Source of the DNA: DATKKX01 sp035542775
Lineage (GTDB): Bacteria > Planctomycetota > Phycisphaerae > UBA1845 > UTPLA1
Direction of reading: 5' to 3'
NCBI GenBank assembly: GCA_035542775.1
Contig: DATKKX010000161.1
Location: forward strand, 1 to 24,241
DNA: 24,241 nucleotides
Positions 14,328 to 22,832 of the stretch are shown here, piece by piece. Under the pieces are notes generated by a model that worked only from the letters and a program-made list of their open reading frames with translations, ran no database searches and was not told where the DNA came from. Made by a program: the position numbers and the translations under genes. Numbering within the stretch: position 1 is the stretch's first letter; each line of letters opens with the position of its first letter.

Positions 14328-15092
14328 ATGAACATGCCTGCCAATGTCGATCCTGCCCTCCTCGATCTGTTTCGGGCCGAGATGGATACGCACATCCCGG
14401 TGCTCAGCCAGGGTCTGCTGGAGCTCGAGAAAGGGCGTGCCGGTGGGCAGGAGATCGCCGCGATGATGCGGGCGGCGCACTCCATCAAGGGAGCGGCGCG
14501 GATCGTGGGGATCGAGGCTGCGGTGAGGCTGGCCCATGTCATGGAGGACTGCTTTACCGCCGCGAAGGAGACCCGGATCCGTCTGACAAGCGAGGCCGTG
14601 GATGTTCTGCTTCAGGGCGTGGATGCGCTGCAACGAATCTGCTCACCGGAGCCCGACCCTGATCTCAGCGAGACGCAGCTAGAGTCCTTGCATGAGCGGC
14701 TTACCGCGACGAAGGAGGGAAGACTGCCGCCTCCGGCCGCGGCATCGCCGCCGCCCCGGGCTGATGCCGTCGGGGCCATGCCGCTGGCATCCTCGGCCCC
14801 GGCGGAGGAGGAAATGCGCCTGACGTTGCCGGCTGACCTGGATGATGCCGCCGCCGAGGCTCTCCGGGGCCAATTGTGCGGAGCGTTCGGCCAGGGTGTG
14901 CCGCGGATCCACCTGGATTTCAGTCAGGTCAGACGGCTCACCGCCGGCGCCATGTCGGTCCTGTTGTCCTGTGCGCGTGAAGCAGCCCGGACGCAGCCGG
15001 CGCTATTGATCTCCGTGAGTGGTGTTGCGGGTCCCGTGGCGGCGCTGATGCGCGTCTCCGGGCTTGACCGCGCCTGCGGTTCACCAGGCTGA
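14328..15092 (+). CDS. HPt-STAS fusion protein, Wsp/CheA-like phosphotransfer domain joined to an anti-sigma-antagonist-like domain
   Basis: This soluble signalling protein has 254 residues. Residues 8-105 form an HPt domain with phospho-accepting His51 in AAHSIKGAARIVG; the stretch to 'LAHVMEDC' closely follows the N-terminus of WspE-type CheA kinases. A Pro/Ala-rich linker (about 130-160) leads to a STAS domain (about 163-250) with 'IHLDFSQVRRLTAGAMSVLL' at 194-213. At the site where SpoIIAA/RsbV carry the regulated serine (DSSG), this protein reads Leu-Thr205-Ala206-Gly, so the usual phosphoserine is absent. No kinase domain is present. The start at 14328 has only a weak ribosome site; a TTG at 14289 is an alternative. 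It is the first gene of the operon, 11 nt before cheA. A link from chemosensory phosphorelay to partner switching is inferred. Confidence 0.85.
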   Translation: MNMPANVDPALLDLFRAEMDTHIPVLSQGLLELEKGRAGGQEIAAMMRAAHSIKGAARIVGIEAAVRLAHVMEDCFTAAKETRIRLTSEAVDVLLQGVDALQRICSPEPDPDLSETQLESLHERLTATKEGRLPPPAAASPPPRADAVGAMPLASSAPAEEEMRLTLPADLDDAAAEALRGQLCGAFGQGVPRIHLDFSQVRRLTAGAMSVLLSCAREAARTQPALLISVSGVAGPVAALMRVSGLDRACGSPG

Positions 15093-15103
15093 TTGAGAGC
15101 GTA

Positions 15104-18067
15104 ATGGCGATCGAATCCAACGCCAGACAGCGATTCGCCGCCGAGGCCAAGGAACACCTGGCCCGCATGATCTCCGCGCTCATGGCCCTGGAGCGCAGCG
15201 AGGCGGACCCCGCGGCCCAGGTGGCGGAACTGCTTCGTTCCACGCACAGCCTCAAGGGCGACGCCGGCTTCAGCGGGCTGGTGAACATCGAGAAACTCGC
15301 TCACGCCATGGAAACCGCCGCCGAGAACGTCCGCGACGGGCGCGTGGCACGCTCGCCGGAGGTGATCGACAGCTTCCTCTTCGCCGTCGATCGCATCAGC
15401 GCGCTGGTCGACGATATCGGGCATAGCGAGGAGGCGGATATCTCCGTCCCCCTGGAGCGGATGCAGGCGGTCCTCACGGCAGGCACTCCCTCCGCTGAAG
15501 CCGCCACCAGCGCTGAGACGCCGCAACCGAAGGCCGCGGCGACGGAGGTGACGGTCGTCCGCTCTGCGGCGGGCTCGAACGAATTCCCCATATCGCATCG
15601 GGTCCTCGAGGCCTGGCAACGGCACTCGACCTTCCTCTACGGAGTCAAGTTCGACTGGTTCCAGTGCGAGCATGCCTGCCGCCTGGAGCCGATCGAGGTG
15701 GCCCGCCGGATGGAGCAAGCCGGCACCGTGCTCGATTCGCGCATGGAACTGTCCGGCCCGCCGCTGCGGGAGGGCTCGCCGATACCGCCGCTGTTGTACT
15801 GGGCGATTGTCTCCTCCGCGCTCGGACCGGATCAATTCGCGCGGCAACTCGGCATCCCGTGCGCGGCCATTGTGCGACTGGAGAGCGTCGGGAACGAACC
15901 ACGTGCCGAGCGGCGCGCCGCGCCACCGGCGAGTCCGAAGCCAACCGCGGCCGCCAGCTCGCTGCGGATTCCTGTTTCGCTGATCGACCGCATGATGGGG
16001 CTGGCCGGTGAACTCGTCCTGATTCGCAACCAGGCGAAGCACTCGGTATGTGAGGTGGATACGTTCCGGCGTCAGGTCATCCGCCGGCTGGATGCGATCA
16101 CCAATGAGTTGCAAGATGCGGCCCTGCGCATGCGGATGCAGCCGGTGGGGACGCTGTTCGATCGCTTTCCGCGCCTGGTGCGCGACTTGGCCCGGCAACT
16201 GGGCAAGCAGATCGAGCTGGAGATCTCCGGGACCGAGGTCGAGCTGGACAAGGCCATCCTGGAACTGCTCGCCGACCCGCTGACCCACCTGGTGCGCAAC
16301 TGTTGTGACCACGGGATCGAGATGCCGGAGGACCGCGTGCGGCTCGGCAAGACGCCGTCCGGGCGAATCACCCTGAAAGCCCGCCAGGAGCGCGGCCAGA
16401 TCCTGATCCAGATCCGGGATGACGGGCGGGGCCTGGACCGGGAAGCCATCAAACGAAAGGCCTTGCAGCAGGGCGTCAAGCGAAGTGATGAGCTGGACCG
16501 GCTCAACGACCGCCAGCTCTACGATCTGATTCTGCTTTCCGGCTTTTCAACCGCCACCAAAGTGACTGACTTGTCCGGTCGCGGCGTGGGCATGGACGTC
16601 GTCCGGGCCAATCTGGAGCAGATCGGTGGCGTCGTGGAGATCGACTCCACGGCCGGCGCTGGCGCGACGTTCACGCTTCGTCTTCCGCTCACGCTCGCCA
16701 TCGTGCCGTGCCTGCTGCTGAGCAGCAGAGATCAGCGTTTCGCGATTCCGCAGCGGGACGTCGAGGAGATTGTGCTGCTGGACCCCGCCGACGGACGATT
16801 CCGCGTCGAATGCGGAGATGACGAGGAGCTCCTGCGCCTGCGCGGCCGGCTGCTGCCCGTGGCCAGGCTCGGCGAGATCCTCGGGCATCGGCGGCCGCTC
16901 ACCTCCGCCGTGCGGGCGGAGATCATTACCCGCCAGCACGGCCCCGAGGCAGCGGCTCCGCTGGCCTATGTGATCGTGGTCAAGGTCGGTTCGCAACGCT
17001 TTGGCCTGGTGGTCGACGCACTGTCGGGGAGCGAGGAGATCGTGGTGAAACCGTTGCATCCGCTGCTGCGGCCGCTGGGGGTGTACTCCGGCACCACGAT
17101 CCTCGGTGACGGGAGCGCGGCCTTGATTCTCAGCGTCGAAGGGCTCGCCCGACACAGCGGGATCGCCTACCGGCCGCAGCGGGAGGAACCGGCGGCGCTG
17201 CCCGCCGCAGTGCAAGAAGCAGAACAATGCGCGGTGCTGCTGTTCCGCTGCGGCGCGGCCGAATTGCTGGCCATGTCGCTGGACGCTGTGCGGCGTGTGG
17301 TCAGGATCAGACCAGACCAGATCGAACGCGTGGGCAATCGCGAGCTTGTCAACGTAGATGGCGTCGCGATCAATGTGCTGCGCCTGGACCACTTTCTTAA
17401 TCTCTCTTCCTGCCAGGCCCGGGGCATGCTCTTTCTGATCATGCCGCGCCATGCGCGGGCTCCCGTCGGCCTGCTGGCCTCGGAAATCGTTGATACCCCC
17501 ACGCAGCCCCTGCAGTTGGATGATCAGGCCTACCGGGCCGACGGCGTGTTGGGCTCGGCCATGATCCGCGGACAGATCGCGATTGTCCTCGACATCTATC
17601 GCCTTGTCGAAATGTGGAAACTGGGTTATGGCGCGCCGCGGCCGGCCTTGCCGGCGCAGGTGGGCAAGCGCATTCTCGTCGTCGAGGATACGCAGTTCTT
17701 CCGCCAACTGACGGCCGGCTATCTCAAGAGCGATGGACATGATGTGGCCGTAGCGGCGAATGGCGAGGAAGGCGTGAAAATGCTGGCTGCCGAGGCGTTC
17801 GACCTGGTGGTGTCCGATATCGAAATGCCGGTGATGGACGGCCTGGCATTCGCGCGGCAGGTACGTCAGGACTCGCGATACGAGCGGTTGCCCATGTTGG
17901 CGCTGAGCTCGCTCAGCGGCGACAAGGACCGCGAGGCGGCCATCGCCGCCGGCTTTGACGCCTACGAGGTCAAGATCAACCGCCAGACGCTCCTTGCCAA
18001 AGTGGGCGAGCTGCTGGCGCAGGGGCGATCAACCATGATAAGCCGGGGAGGGCCGCTCCATGAGTGA
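15104..18067 (+). CDS. cheA: CheA hybrid histidine kinase (HPt, P3, ATPase, two CheW-like domains, REC)
   Basis: This cytoplasmic chemosensory kinase autophosphorylates on His48 and passes phosphate to response regulators. The 987 residues run HPt/P1 (5-105, STHSLKGDAGF), a P2-position domain of unclear type (about 165-262), dimerisation P3 (about 285-350) and a HATPase P4. The P4 domain has N box LVRNCCDHG (396-404), G1 DDGRG (439-443), F box FSTAT (481-485) and G2 GRGVGMD (492-498). A CheW-like P5 (about 530-685), a second CheW-like domain (about 705-838) and a C-terminal REC domain (about 855-970) follow. The REC has Asp905 in VVSDIEMP and Lys957. All catalytic motifs look intact. The REC tail is as in WspE and FrzE. 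Its end overlaps the cheW start by 8 nt (ATGAGTGA), implying translational coupling. Confidence 0.93.
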   Translation: MAIESNARQRFAAEAKEHLARMISALMALERSEADPAAQVAELLRSTHSLKGDAGFSGLVNIEKLAHAMETAAENVRDGRVARSPEVIDSFLFAVDRISALVDDIGHSEEADISVPLERMQAVLTAGTPSAEAATSAETPQPKAAATEVTVVRSAAGSNEFPISHRVLEAWQRHSTFLYGVKFDWFQCEHACRLEPIEVARRMEQAGTVLDSRMELSGPPLREGSPIPPLLYWAIVSSALGPDQFARQLGIPCAAIVRLESVGNEPRAERRAAPPASPKPTAAASSLRIPVSLIDRMMGLAGELVLIRNQAKHSVCEVDTFRRQVIRRLDAITNELQDAALRMRMQPVGTLFDRFPRLVRDLARQLGKQIELEISGTEVELDKAILELLADPLTHLVRNCCDHGIEMPEDRVRLGKTPSGRITLKARQERGQILIQIRDDGRGLDREAIKRKALQQGVKRSDELDRLNDRQLYDLILLSGFSTATKVTDLSGRGVGMDVVRANLEQIGGVVEIDSTAGAGATFTLRLPLTLAIVPCLLLSSRDQRFAIPQRDVEEIVLLDPADGRFRVECGDDEELLRLRGRLLPVARLGEILGHRRPLTSAVRAEIITRQHGPEAAAPLAYVIVVKVGSQRFGLVVDALSGSEEIVVKPLHPLLRPLGVYSGTTILGDGSAALILSVEGLARHSGIAYRPQREEPAALPAAVQEAEQCAVLLFRCGAAELLAMSLDAVRRVVRIRPDQIERVGNRELVNVDGVAINVLRLDHFLNLSSCQARGMLFLIMPRHARAPVGLLASEIVDTPTQPLQLDDQAYRADGVLGSAMIRGQIAIVLDIYRLVEMWKLGYGAPRPALPAQVGKRILVVEDTQFFRQLTAGYLKSDGHDVAVAANGEEGVKMLAAEAFDLVVSDIEMPVMDGLAFARQVRQDSRYERLPMLALSSLSGDKDREAAIAAGFDAYEVKINRQTLLAKVGELLAQGRSTMISRGGPLHE

Positions 18068-18548
18068 ACTCGCCCCCATACAGCCGTCCATCCGCACCTT
18101 CTTTACCTTCCGCGCCCAGGGGCGGCTGTATGGCATCGATGTTGAGCAGATCCGGGAAGTGAGCACCCACGTGGCCGTGACGCCGGTTCTCCAGGCGCCG
18201 CCCATTGTTCGCGGACTGACCAATCTGCGCAGCCGGATTCATCTGGTGCTGGACCTGGGGCCGGCGCTGGGCCTGCCGCCGCCGGAGGCCGGCGAGGGCA
18301 GCCGCCTGATCGTTCTCAAGCCGGGCGTGGCTGAGGATCTCGGCCTGTTCGCCGATTGTGGAGGAGACATCGTGCCCGTACGTCCCGAGGCCATAGAAGA
18401 GGCTTCGTCGCAGGAGCCGGATTCGACGGACGCGCACGTCGAGGGACGGGCGTCACCAGTGGTCGGGGTGTGCAAGCTGGACGCCGAACTTATGATGATC
18501 ATCGACCCTGCCCGCGTCATTAACGCCATGGAGAACGCAATTCGCTGA
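18060..18548 (+). CDS. cheW: CheW-like coupling protein
   Basis: This adaptor docks CheA to the chemoreceptor array. The 162 residues form one CheW domain: 'FFTFRAQGRLYGIDVEQIREV' start (14-34), 'IVRGLTNLRSRIHLVLDLG' (49-67) and the closing 'DAELMMIIDPARVIN' helix. The second beta-barrel half is loosely spaced, with an acidic insert around residues 112-128 (EEASSQEPDSTDAHVEG). The start overlaps the cheA stop by 8 nt. The receptor gene begins 54 nt downstream. Only one free CheW is encoded here, whereas Wsp clusters have two; the two CheW-like domains inside CheA may make up for this. Confidence 0.92.
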   Translation: MSELAPIQPSIRTFFTFRAQGRLYGIDVEQIREVSTHVAVTPVLQAPPIVRGLTNLRSRIHLVLDLGPALGLPPPEAGEGSRLIVLKPGVAEDLGLFADCGGDIVPVRPEAIEEASSQEPDSTDAHVEGRASPVVGVCKLDAELMMIIDPARVINAMENAIR

Positions 18549-18602
18549 CGCTCCGGTCGGCCGGCCAGGGCGTTGGCATCAGATGGAATGAGAGGCCAAG
18601 TC

Positions 18603-20882
18603 ATGAAGAACATCAGTATGGCTGGGAAGATCGGCATTCTGGTCGCCGTATTCGTCCTGTTCGGCGGGTTCATTGCCGTGGTGGGTGTCCGGCAACTGGC
18701 AAAATCCCATGATCAGTTGCAGACCCTGGTCGACAGGGACAGCGAGGCCATCATCCAGGCGTCCGCCATGCGTGTCGAAATGCTTCGCGCCGTGCGGGCA
18801 GAGAAGAACGCTGTCCTGGCACGGGACAAGAGCCAGGCCGGTGAATGGGCCGACAAAGCGCGCCAGGCTGTGCAGAAGCTGAACCAACTCCGCGAGGATG
18901 TCGCTCGCTTGGTTGACGCGAACCCGGCCACCGGTGAAGGCAAAGCTCTGGCCGAGTTCGATCGCGCCGTCGACGATTTCGTGAAGAACCAGAAGGAGGT
19001 CCTTCGTCTGGCGGTCATGAAATCCAACTTGGACGGGAAAGCGATTCTGGACAACGAACTCCACGAGCGCGCCCACGAGCTGGAGAATTTCGTCGCCAGC
19101 TTGAGCGAGCCAGGCGCAGGCGAGGCAGCGACCACGTCGCACGCCGCCGATGACGGGCGGCTGACCGCCAAGGTCATCGCCGGGCGTGAGCTGCTGGGAA
19201 GACTCTACGACCTTCTTTTTCACCTGGAGCTGCATCTGGATTGCCGTGACCCGGATGAAATGAACCGAATGGATGGCAAGATTGAGGACCGCATCACTGC
19301 CTTCCAGAATGGTCTGCGACACCTGTCGGTCATGCTCAACGAAAGTGAGCGGGCTCGCGGCAGCAGCGTTCTGGCCGCAATGGAGACCATCAAGCCGCAG
19401 ACGGCTCGGATCCAGCAGTTGTCGCACCAGAATAGTGACCTTGCCGCTGCGGGGCTGACCGTTACAAAAAGCGTCGAGTTTGGAGATCGCTGCGATGCGG
19501 CCCTGGGTGGTCTGATCGCAGCCCTGGATCAGCGGCTCGATAATCAGATGCGCATCGCCGACGACGGCTATCAATTCGGGCGAATTGCGGTGGTTTCCAC
19601 AGGAGCGTTCGGCGTGCTCATCGCGGTCGTTCTGGCCGTGTGGATCATCCGTTCGATCACGCGACCGGTCGCCCGCGGCGTCCGTGTCTTCGAGGCCCTG
19701 GCCGCGGGCAACCTGACGCAGCGGATGAACCTCGAGCGCGGCGACGAGATCGGCCGCCTGGCCGTGGCGTCGGACGAGATGGCCGGAGCGCTCTGCAACG
19801 TCGTCACACAGGTACGGACGCTTGCCGGACAGTTGGCCGGCGCCGCGAAGGAGCTTTCCAGCGTATCGCATGACCTGCTGGCCCAAAGCCACGAGATGGC
19901 GACGCAGGCAGAATCGGTGGCCGCCGGGACGGAGCAGACATCCTCCAATGTTGCCAGCATGGCGGCCGCCGCGGAAGAAATGAGCGTGAATGTCGCGGGC
20001 ATCTCTTCGGCCAGTGAGGAGGTCTCCGTTAACGTCGCCGCCATCGCGGCCAGCGCCGAAGCCGCCAGCCAGAAGGTAGGCTCGGTCGCAGAATCGATCG
20101 CCCAGATTACCTCCTCGCTGCAGGATGTGGCCGGCGATGCCAGGAAGGGTTCGCAGATGACCCAGCACGCCCGCGACATGGCCGCCGCCGCCAACCAGTC
20201 CATGAGGCAACTGGACCAGGCGGCTGGTGAGATCACGAAGGTCACGGAGGTGATCAAGTCAATCGCCCTGCAGACCAACCTGCTGGCCTTGAACGCCACG
20301 ATCGAGGCCACCTCGGCCGGTGAGGCCGGCAAGGGCTTCGCTGTTGTGGCAGGCGAGATCAAGGAACTCGCCAACCAAAGCGGTCAGTCTGCTGAGGAGA
20401 TTGCCCGCAAGATCGAGAGTGTCCAAATCAGCACCCGCGAGGCAGTCAAAGTGATCGAAAATGTCGCCCAGTTTGTGGGCGAGGTGAACGTGGCCGCCGG
20501 CCGGATTTCCGAAGCGGTGGACCGGCAGACCGGAACCGCCGACCGGGTCGCGGCCGACGTCGCCCAGACGCGCAAAGGAGTGGAGGACATCGCCCGCTCA
20601 ATTGCCGAGGTGGCCAAAGGTGCCAACGACGTGTCCGGCAACACGGCAGAAGTGGCCAAGGCCGCAACCGATGTCTCGCGCAATGCCGCCGAGGCGGCCG
20701 AAGCCGCTCAAACCATCTCGTCCAACATCCACGGCGTCAGCGAAGCCACCCGCCAGAGTAATGCCAGTGCGGTGCAGCTCGATGAGGAGGCGCGTCGTCT
20801 CAAGGACATCGCTGCGGAACTCCAAAACAGTGTCGCCCACTTCGTAACGGACGGGCAAACATCGGCGCCGAGAAATGCCTGA
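18603..20882 (+). CDS. Methyl-accepting chemotaxis protein (membrane chemoreceptor)
   Basis: This transmembrane receptor feeds the CheA kinase. From the ATG at 18603 (GAGAGG upstream; an earlier TTG at 18573 is less likely) it has 759 residues. These are TM1 (about 8-27), an extracytoplasmic mostly helical sensor of about 295 residues (28-325, four-helix-bundle-like, charged), TM2 (about 326-349), HAMP (about 350-402) and a long coiled signalling domain. The hairpin tip reads IALQTNLLALNATIEAT, then AGEAGKGFAVVAGEI (554-585). This matches the conserved core except for Thr in place of the usual Ala residues in 'NAAIEAA'. There is no NWETF-like CheR-tethering end. The heptad-rich tail (about 640-740) is long. 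The sensed signal is unknown. Its last bases overlap the cheB start by 8 nt. Confidence 0.93.
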   Translation: MKNISMAGKIGILVAVFVLFGGFIAVVGVRQLAKSHDQLQTLVDRDSEAIIQASAMRVEMLRAVRAEKNAVLARDKSQAGEWADKARQAVQKLNQLREDVARLVDANPATGEGKALAEFDRAVDDFVKNQKEVLRLAVMKSNLDGKAILDNELHERAHELENFVASLSEPGAGEAATTSHAADDGRLTAKVIAGRELLGRLYDLLFHLELHLDCRDPDEMNRMDGKIEDRITAFQNGLRHLSVMLNESERARGSSVLAAMETIKPQTARIQQLSHQNSDLAAAGLTVTKSVEFGDRCDAALGGLIAALDQRLDNQMRIADDGYQFGRIAVVSTGAFGVLIAVVLAVWIIRSITRPVARGVRVFEALAAGNLTQRMNLERGDEIGRLAVASDEMAGALCNVVTQVRTLAGQLAGAAKELSSVSHDLLAQSHEMATQAESVAAGTEQTSSNVASMAAAAEEMSVNVAGISSASEEVSVNVAAIAASAEAASQKVGSVAESIAQITSSLQDVAGDARKGSQMTQHARDMAAAANQSMRQLDQAAGEITKVTEVIKSIALQTNLLALNATIEATSAGEAGKGFAVVAGEIKELANQSGQSAEEIARKIESVQISTREAVKVIENVAQFVGEVNVAAGRISEAVDRQTGTADRVAADVAQTRKGVEDIARSIAEVAKGANDVSGNTAEVAKAATDVSRNAAEAAEAAQTISSNIHGVSEATRQSNASAVQLDEEARRLKDIAAELQNSVAHFVTDGQTSAPRNA

Positions 20883-21975
20883 TCGCATCAGAGTCCTGGT
20901 GGTCGACGATTCGCGCATCTTCCGCGCTGCGCTGGAGCAGGCTCTAAGCGGGCAGCCCGATATCGAGGTAGCCGGCTCCGTGTACAGCGGGGCCAAGGCC
21001 CTGGAGTTCATCCGCAGCAGTCCTCCCCATGTCGTCACGTTGGATGTCGACATGCCGGGCATGGACGGGCTGGCCGTGCTCCAGGAAATCCAGTCTTTCA
21101 ACTCGGGTCGGCCGGCCTCGGAAGAGGTCGGCGTGATCATGGTCAGCGCCTTCACTCGCCGAGGCGCCGAGATTACGGTGAAGGCCCTCCAGGCCGGGGC
21201 GTTCGATTTCGTTACCAAGCCCTCCGGCCCTTCGCCTGATGCCAACCTGGCCACGCTTCGCGACGACGTATTGCCCCGGATACGGGCTTATGCGCGGCTG
21301 CGGTTGCGGATGGCGGCTCCCGCAGTGACCGCAGCGCCGGCAGTCGGCCATCGGGCACCCCCTCGACGGGCCGGGCGACGCCCTGCGGTCGTCCGTGCGA
21401 TCGTCATTGGCGCATCCACCGGCGGCCCGCGGGCCTTGTCGCTCCTCCTGCCGGACCTATGTTCTCGCGTCACTGTGCCGATCCTTCTTGTCCAGCACAT
21501 GCCCCCGGACTTCACCCGGTCGCTGGCTGAATCCCTCGCCCGCCAGACCCAGCGAAACGTGGTCGAGGCCGCGGAGGGGATGCCGCTGGCCCCCTCACAA
21601 GTCATCGTGGCTCCGGGCGGGAAACACCTGGTCCTCCGCGGCACGCCCAGCGCTCCCGTCATCGGTCTGAGCGACGCGCCTCCCGAGAACGGATGCCGGC
21701 CGTCGGCGGATGTTCTCTTTCGCACGGCCGCGGCAGTGATGGGCCGGGAACTCCTGGCCCTGATCCTGACCGGCATGGGTCGTGACGGCACCGCCGGTCT
21801 GGGCGCGATCCGAAGAGCGGGCGGATACGTCATCGCCCAGGATGAAGCCACCAGCGTGGTATGGGGCATGCCGGGCAGCGCGGTCGAGGCGGGCGTGACG
21901 GACGAGGTGGTCCCGCTGCCCGCGATCGCCGGCGCCGCCGCGGACATTGTCACGCGGAACAGCACGGGTTCGTGA
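20875..21975 (+). CDS. cheB: CheB protein-glutamate methylesterase (REC plus esterase)
   Basis: This enzyme removes methyl groups from receptor glutamates when phosphorylated by CheA, giving adaptation. The 366 residues begin with a REC domain (5-125) with acidic pocket Asp11/Asp12, phospho-acceptor Asp57 in VTLDVDMP and Lys115 in VTKPSG. A linker leads to the CheB domain (about 172-360) with the catalytic triad Ser181 (GASTGG), His208 (VQHMP) and Asp304 (TGMGRDG). All key residues are intact. The gene starts inside the end of the receptor gene (8-nt overlap) and its stop overlaps the CheR start by 1 nt (TGATG), so the operon is translationally coupled here. In the Wsp comparison it is the WspF counterpart. 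Confidence 0.95.
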   Translation: MPDRIRVLVVDDSRIFRAALEQALSGQPDIEVAGSVYSGAKALEFIRSSPPHVVTLDVDMPGMDGLAVLQEIQSFNSGRPASEEVGVIMVSAFTRRGAEITVKALQAGAFDFVTKPSGPSPDANLATLRDDVLPRIRAYARLRLRMAAPAVTAAPAVGHRAPPRRAGRRPAVVRAIVIGASTGGPRALSLLLPDLCSRVTVPILLVQHMPPDFTRSLAESLARQTQRNVVEAAEGMPLAPSQVIVAPGGKHLVLRGTPSAPVIGLSDAPPENGCRPSADVLFRTAAAVMGRELLALILTGMGRDGTAGLGAIRRAGGYVIAQDEATSVVWGMPGSAVEAGVTDEVVPLPAIAGAAADIVTRNSTGS

Positions 21976-22832
21976 TGGAACTTTCCGAACAGACCCTCGA
22001 GAAGCTGTCGAAGCTGATCCATCGGCTGTGCGGGCTGGTGATCGGACCGGACAAAGGCTACCTGGTGCGCCACCGTCTCGGTCCGCTGGTTCAGTCCGAA
22101 GGACTGGAGAGTCTCGAGCAGCTCCTGCTCAGGCTGGAAGGACGCGGGGGCTCGCGGTTGCATGATGCGATCATCGAGGCCATCACCACCAAGGAGACCA
22201 GTTTCTTCCGGGACCGGGCTTTCTTCCGTGCCCTGCGGGAGGTCGTGCTGCCCGAACGCGTCGAGGCATTGAAGCAGTCGGGCGATCTCCGCCACCGCAT
22301 TCGGATCTGGTCCGCGGGTTGCTCCACCGGCCAGGAATGCTACAGCGTGGCCATGCTCATTCGAGAACTTGTCGCGGCGAGCGGCGCTGCCGGTCCGCGA
22401 GAAAACCACTTCAACATTCTTGCCAGCGACATCTCCACCGAATCGATCAGGATTGCCAAGGCCGGTCGCTACAGTCGAAACGAGGTGGCGCGTGGCCTGC
22501 CCGCCGAGCTGTTGGACCGCCACTTTCATCGCCGGGGCGAGCACTGGATCGTCGACGATGCCCTGGGGCGTCTGGTGCAGTTTCGGCGGTTCGACCTGCT
22601 GAACTCGCCGGTCGAGCTTGGGGCGTTCGATGTGATTCTCTGCCGCAACGTGCTGATCTACTTTGACGAATCCGCTCGGCGGCGCATTTATCATGGGCTG
22701 TACAGCGTGTTGCAGGATGGCGGCTGGCTGGCACTCGGTGCCGCCGAAAGCCTCTTCGGCGCCGAACACAGATTCGAGACTGTCAAAGTCGGGCCGACGA
22801 TCTTGTATCGCAAGCCGAGTCGAAGAGGTTAG
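21975..22832 (+). CDS. cheR: CheR protein-glutamate O-methyltransferase
   Basis: This enzyme transfers methyl from S-adenosylmethionine to receptor glutamates, opposing CheB. The 285 residues consist of an N-terminal helical domain (1-75 or so) and a Rossmann methyltransferase domain. Motifs are TTKETSFFRD (about 70-79), the SAM-binding 'RIWSAGCSTGQECYSVAM' (about 109-126), 'FNILASDISTESI' and 'FDVILCRNVLIYF'. There are no added TPR repeats, so it lacks the C-terminal extension of WspC. The start at 21975 is fixed by the TGATG junction with cheB. It is the last gene of the + strand operon. Its stop codon overlaps the stop of the opposite REC-PP2C gene by 3 bases, leaving no room for an intergenic terminator. 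Confidence 0.94.
   Translation: MELSEQTLEKLSKLIHRLCGLVIGPDKGYLVRHRLGPLVQSEGLESLEQLLLRLEGRGGSRLHDAIIEAITTKETSFFRDRAFFRALREVVLPERVEALKQSGDLRHRIRIWSAGCSTGQECYSVAMLIRELVAASGAAGPRENHFNILASDISTESIRIAKAGRYSRNEVARGLPAELLDRHFHRRGEHWIVDDALGRLVQFRRFDLLNSPVELGAFDVILCRNVLIYFDESARRRIYHGLYSVLQDGGWLALGAAESLFGAEHRFETVKVGPTILYRKPSRRG

Noticed and set aside
14924..16312. Open frame of 462 codons on the - strand across HPt-STAS and CheA, and a similar one at 16547-17740
   Set aside because: Both are antisense to intact CheA motifs and give no recognisable protein.
18579..20210. Open frame of 543 codons on the - strand inside the chemoreceptor gene
   Set aside because: The chemoreceptor on the + strand is certain, and the antisense product is low-complexity with His/Gly/Arg-rich segments and no domain.
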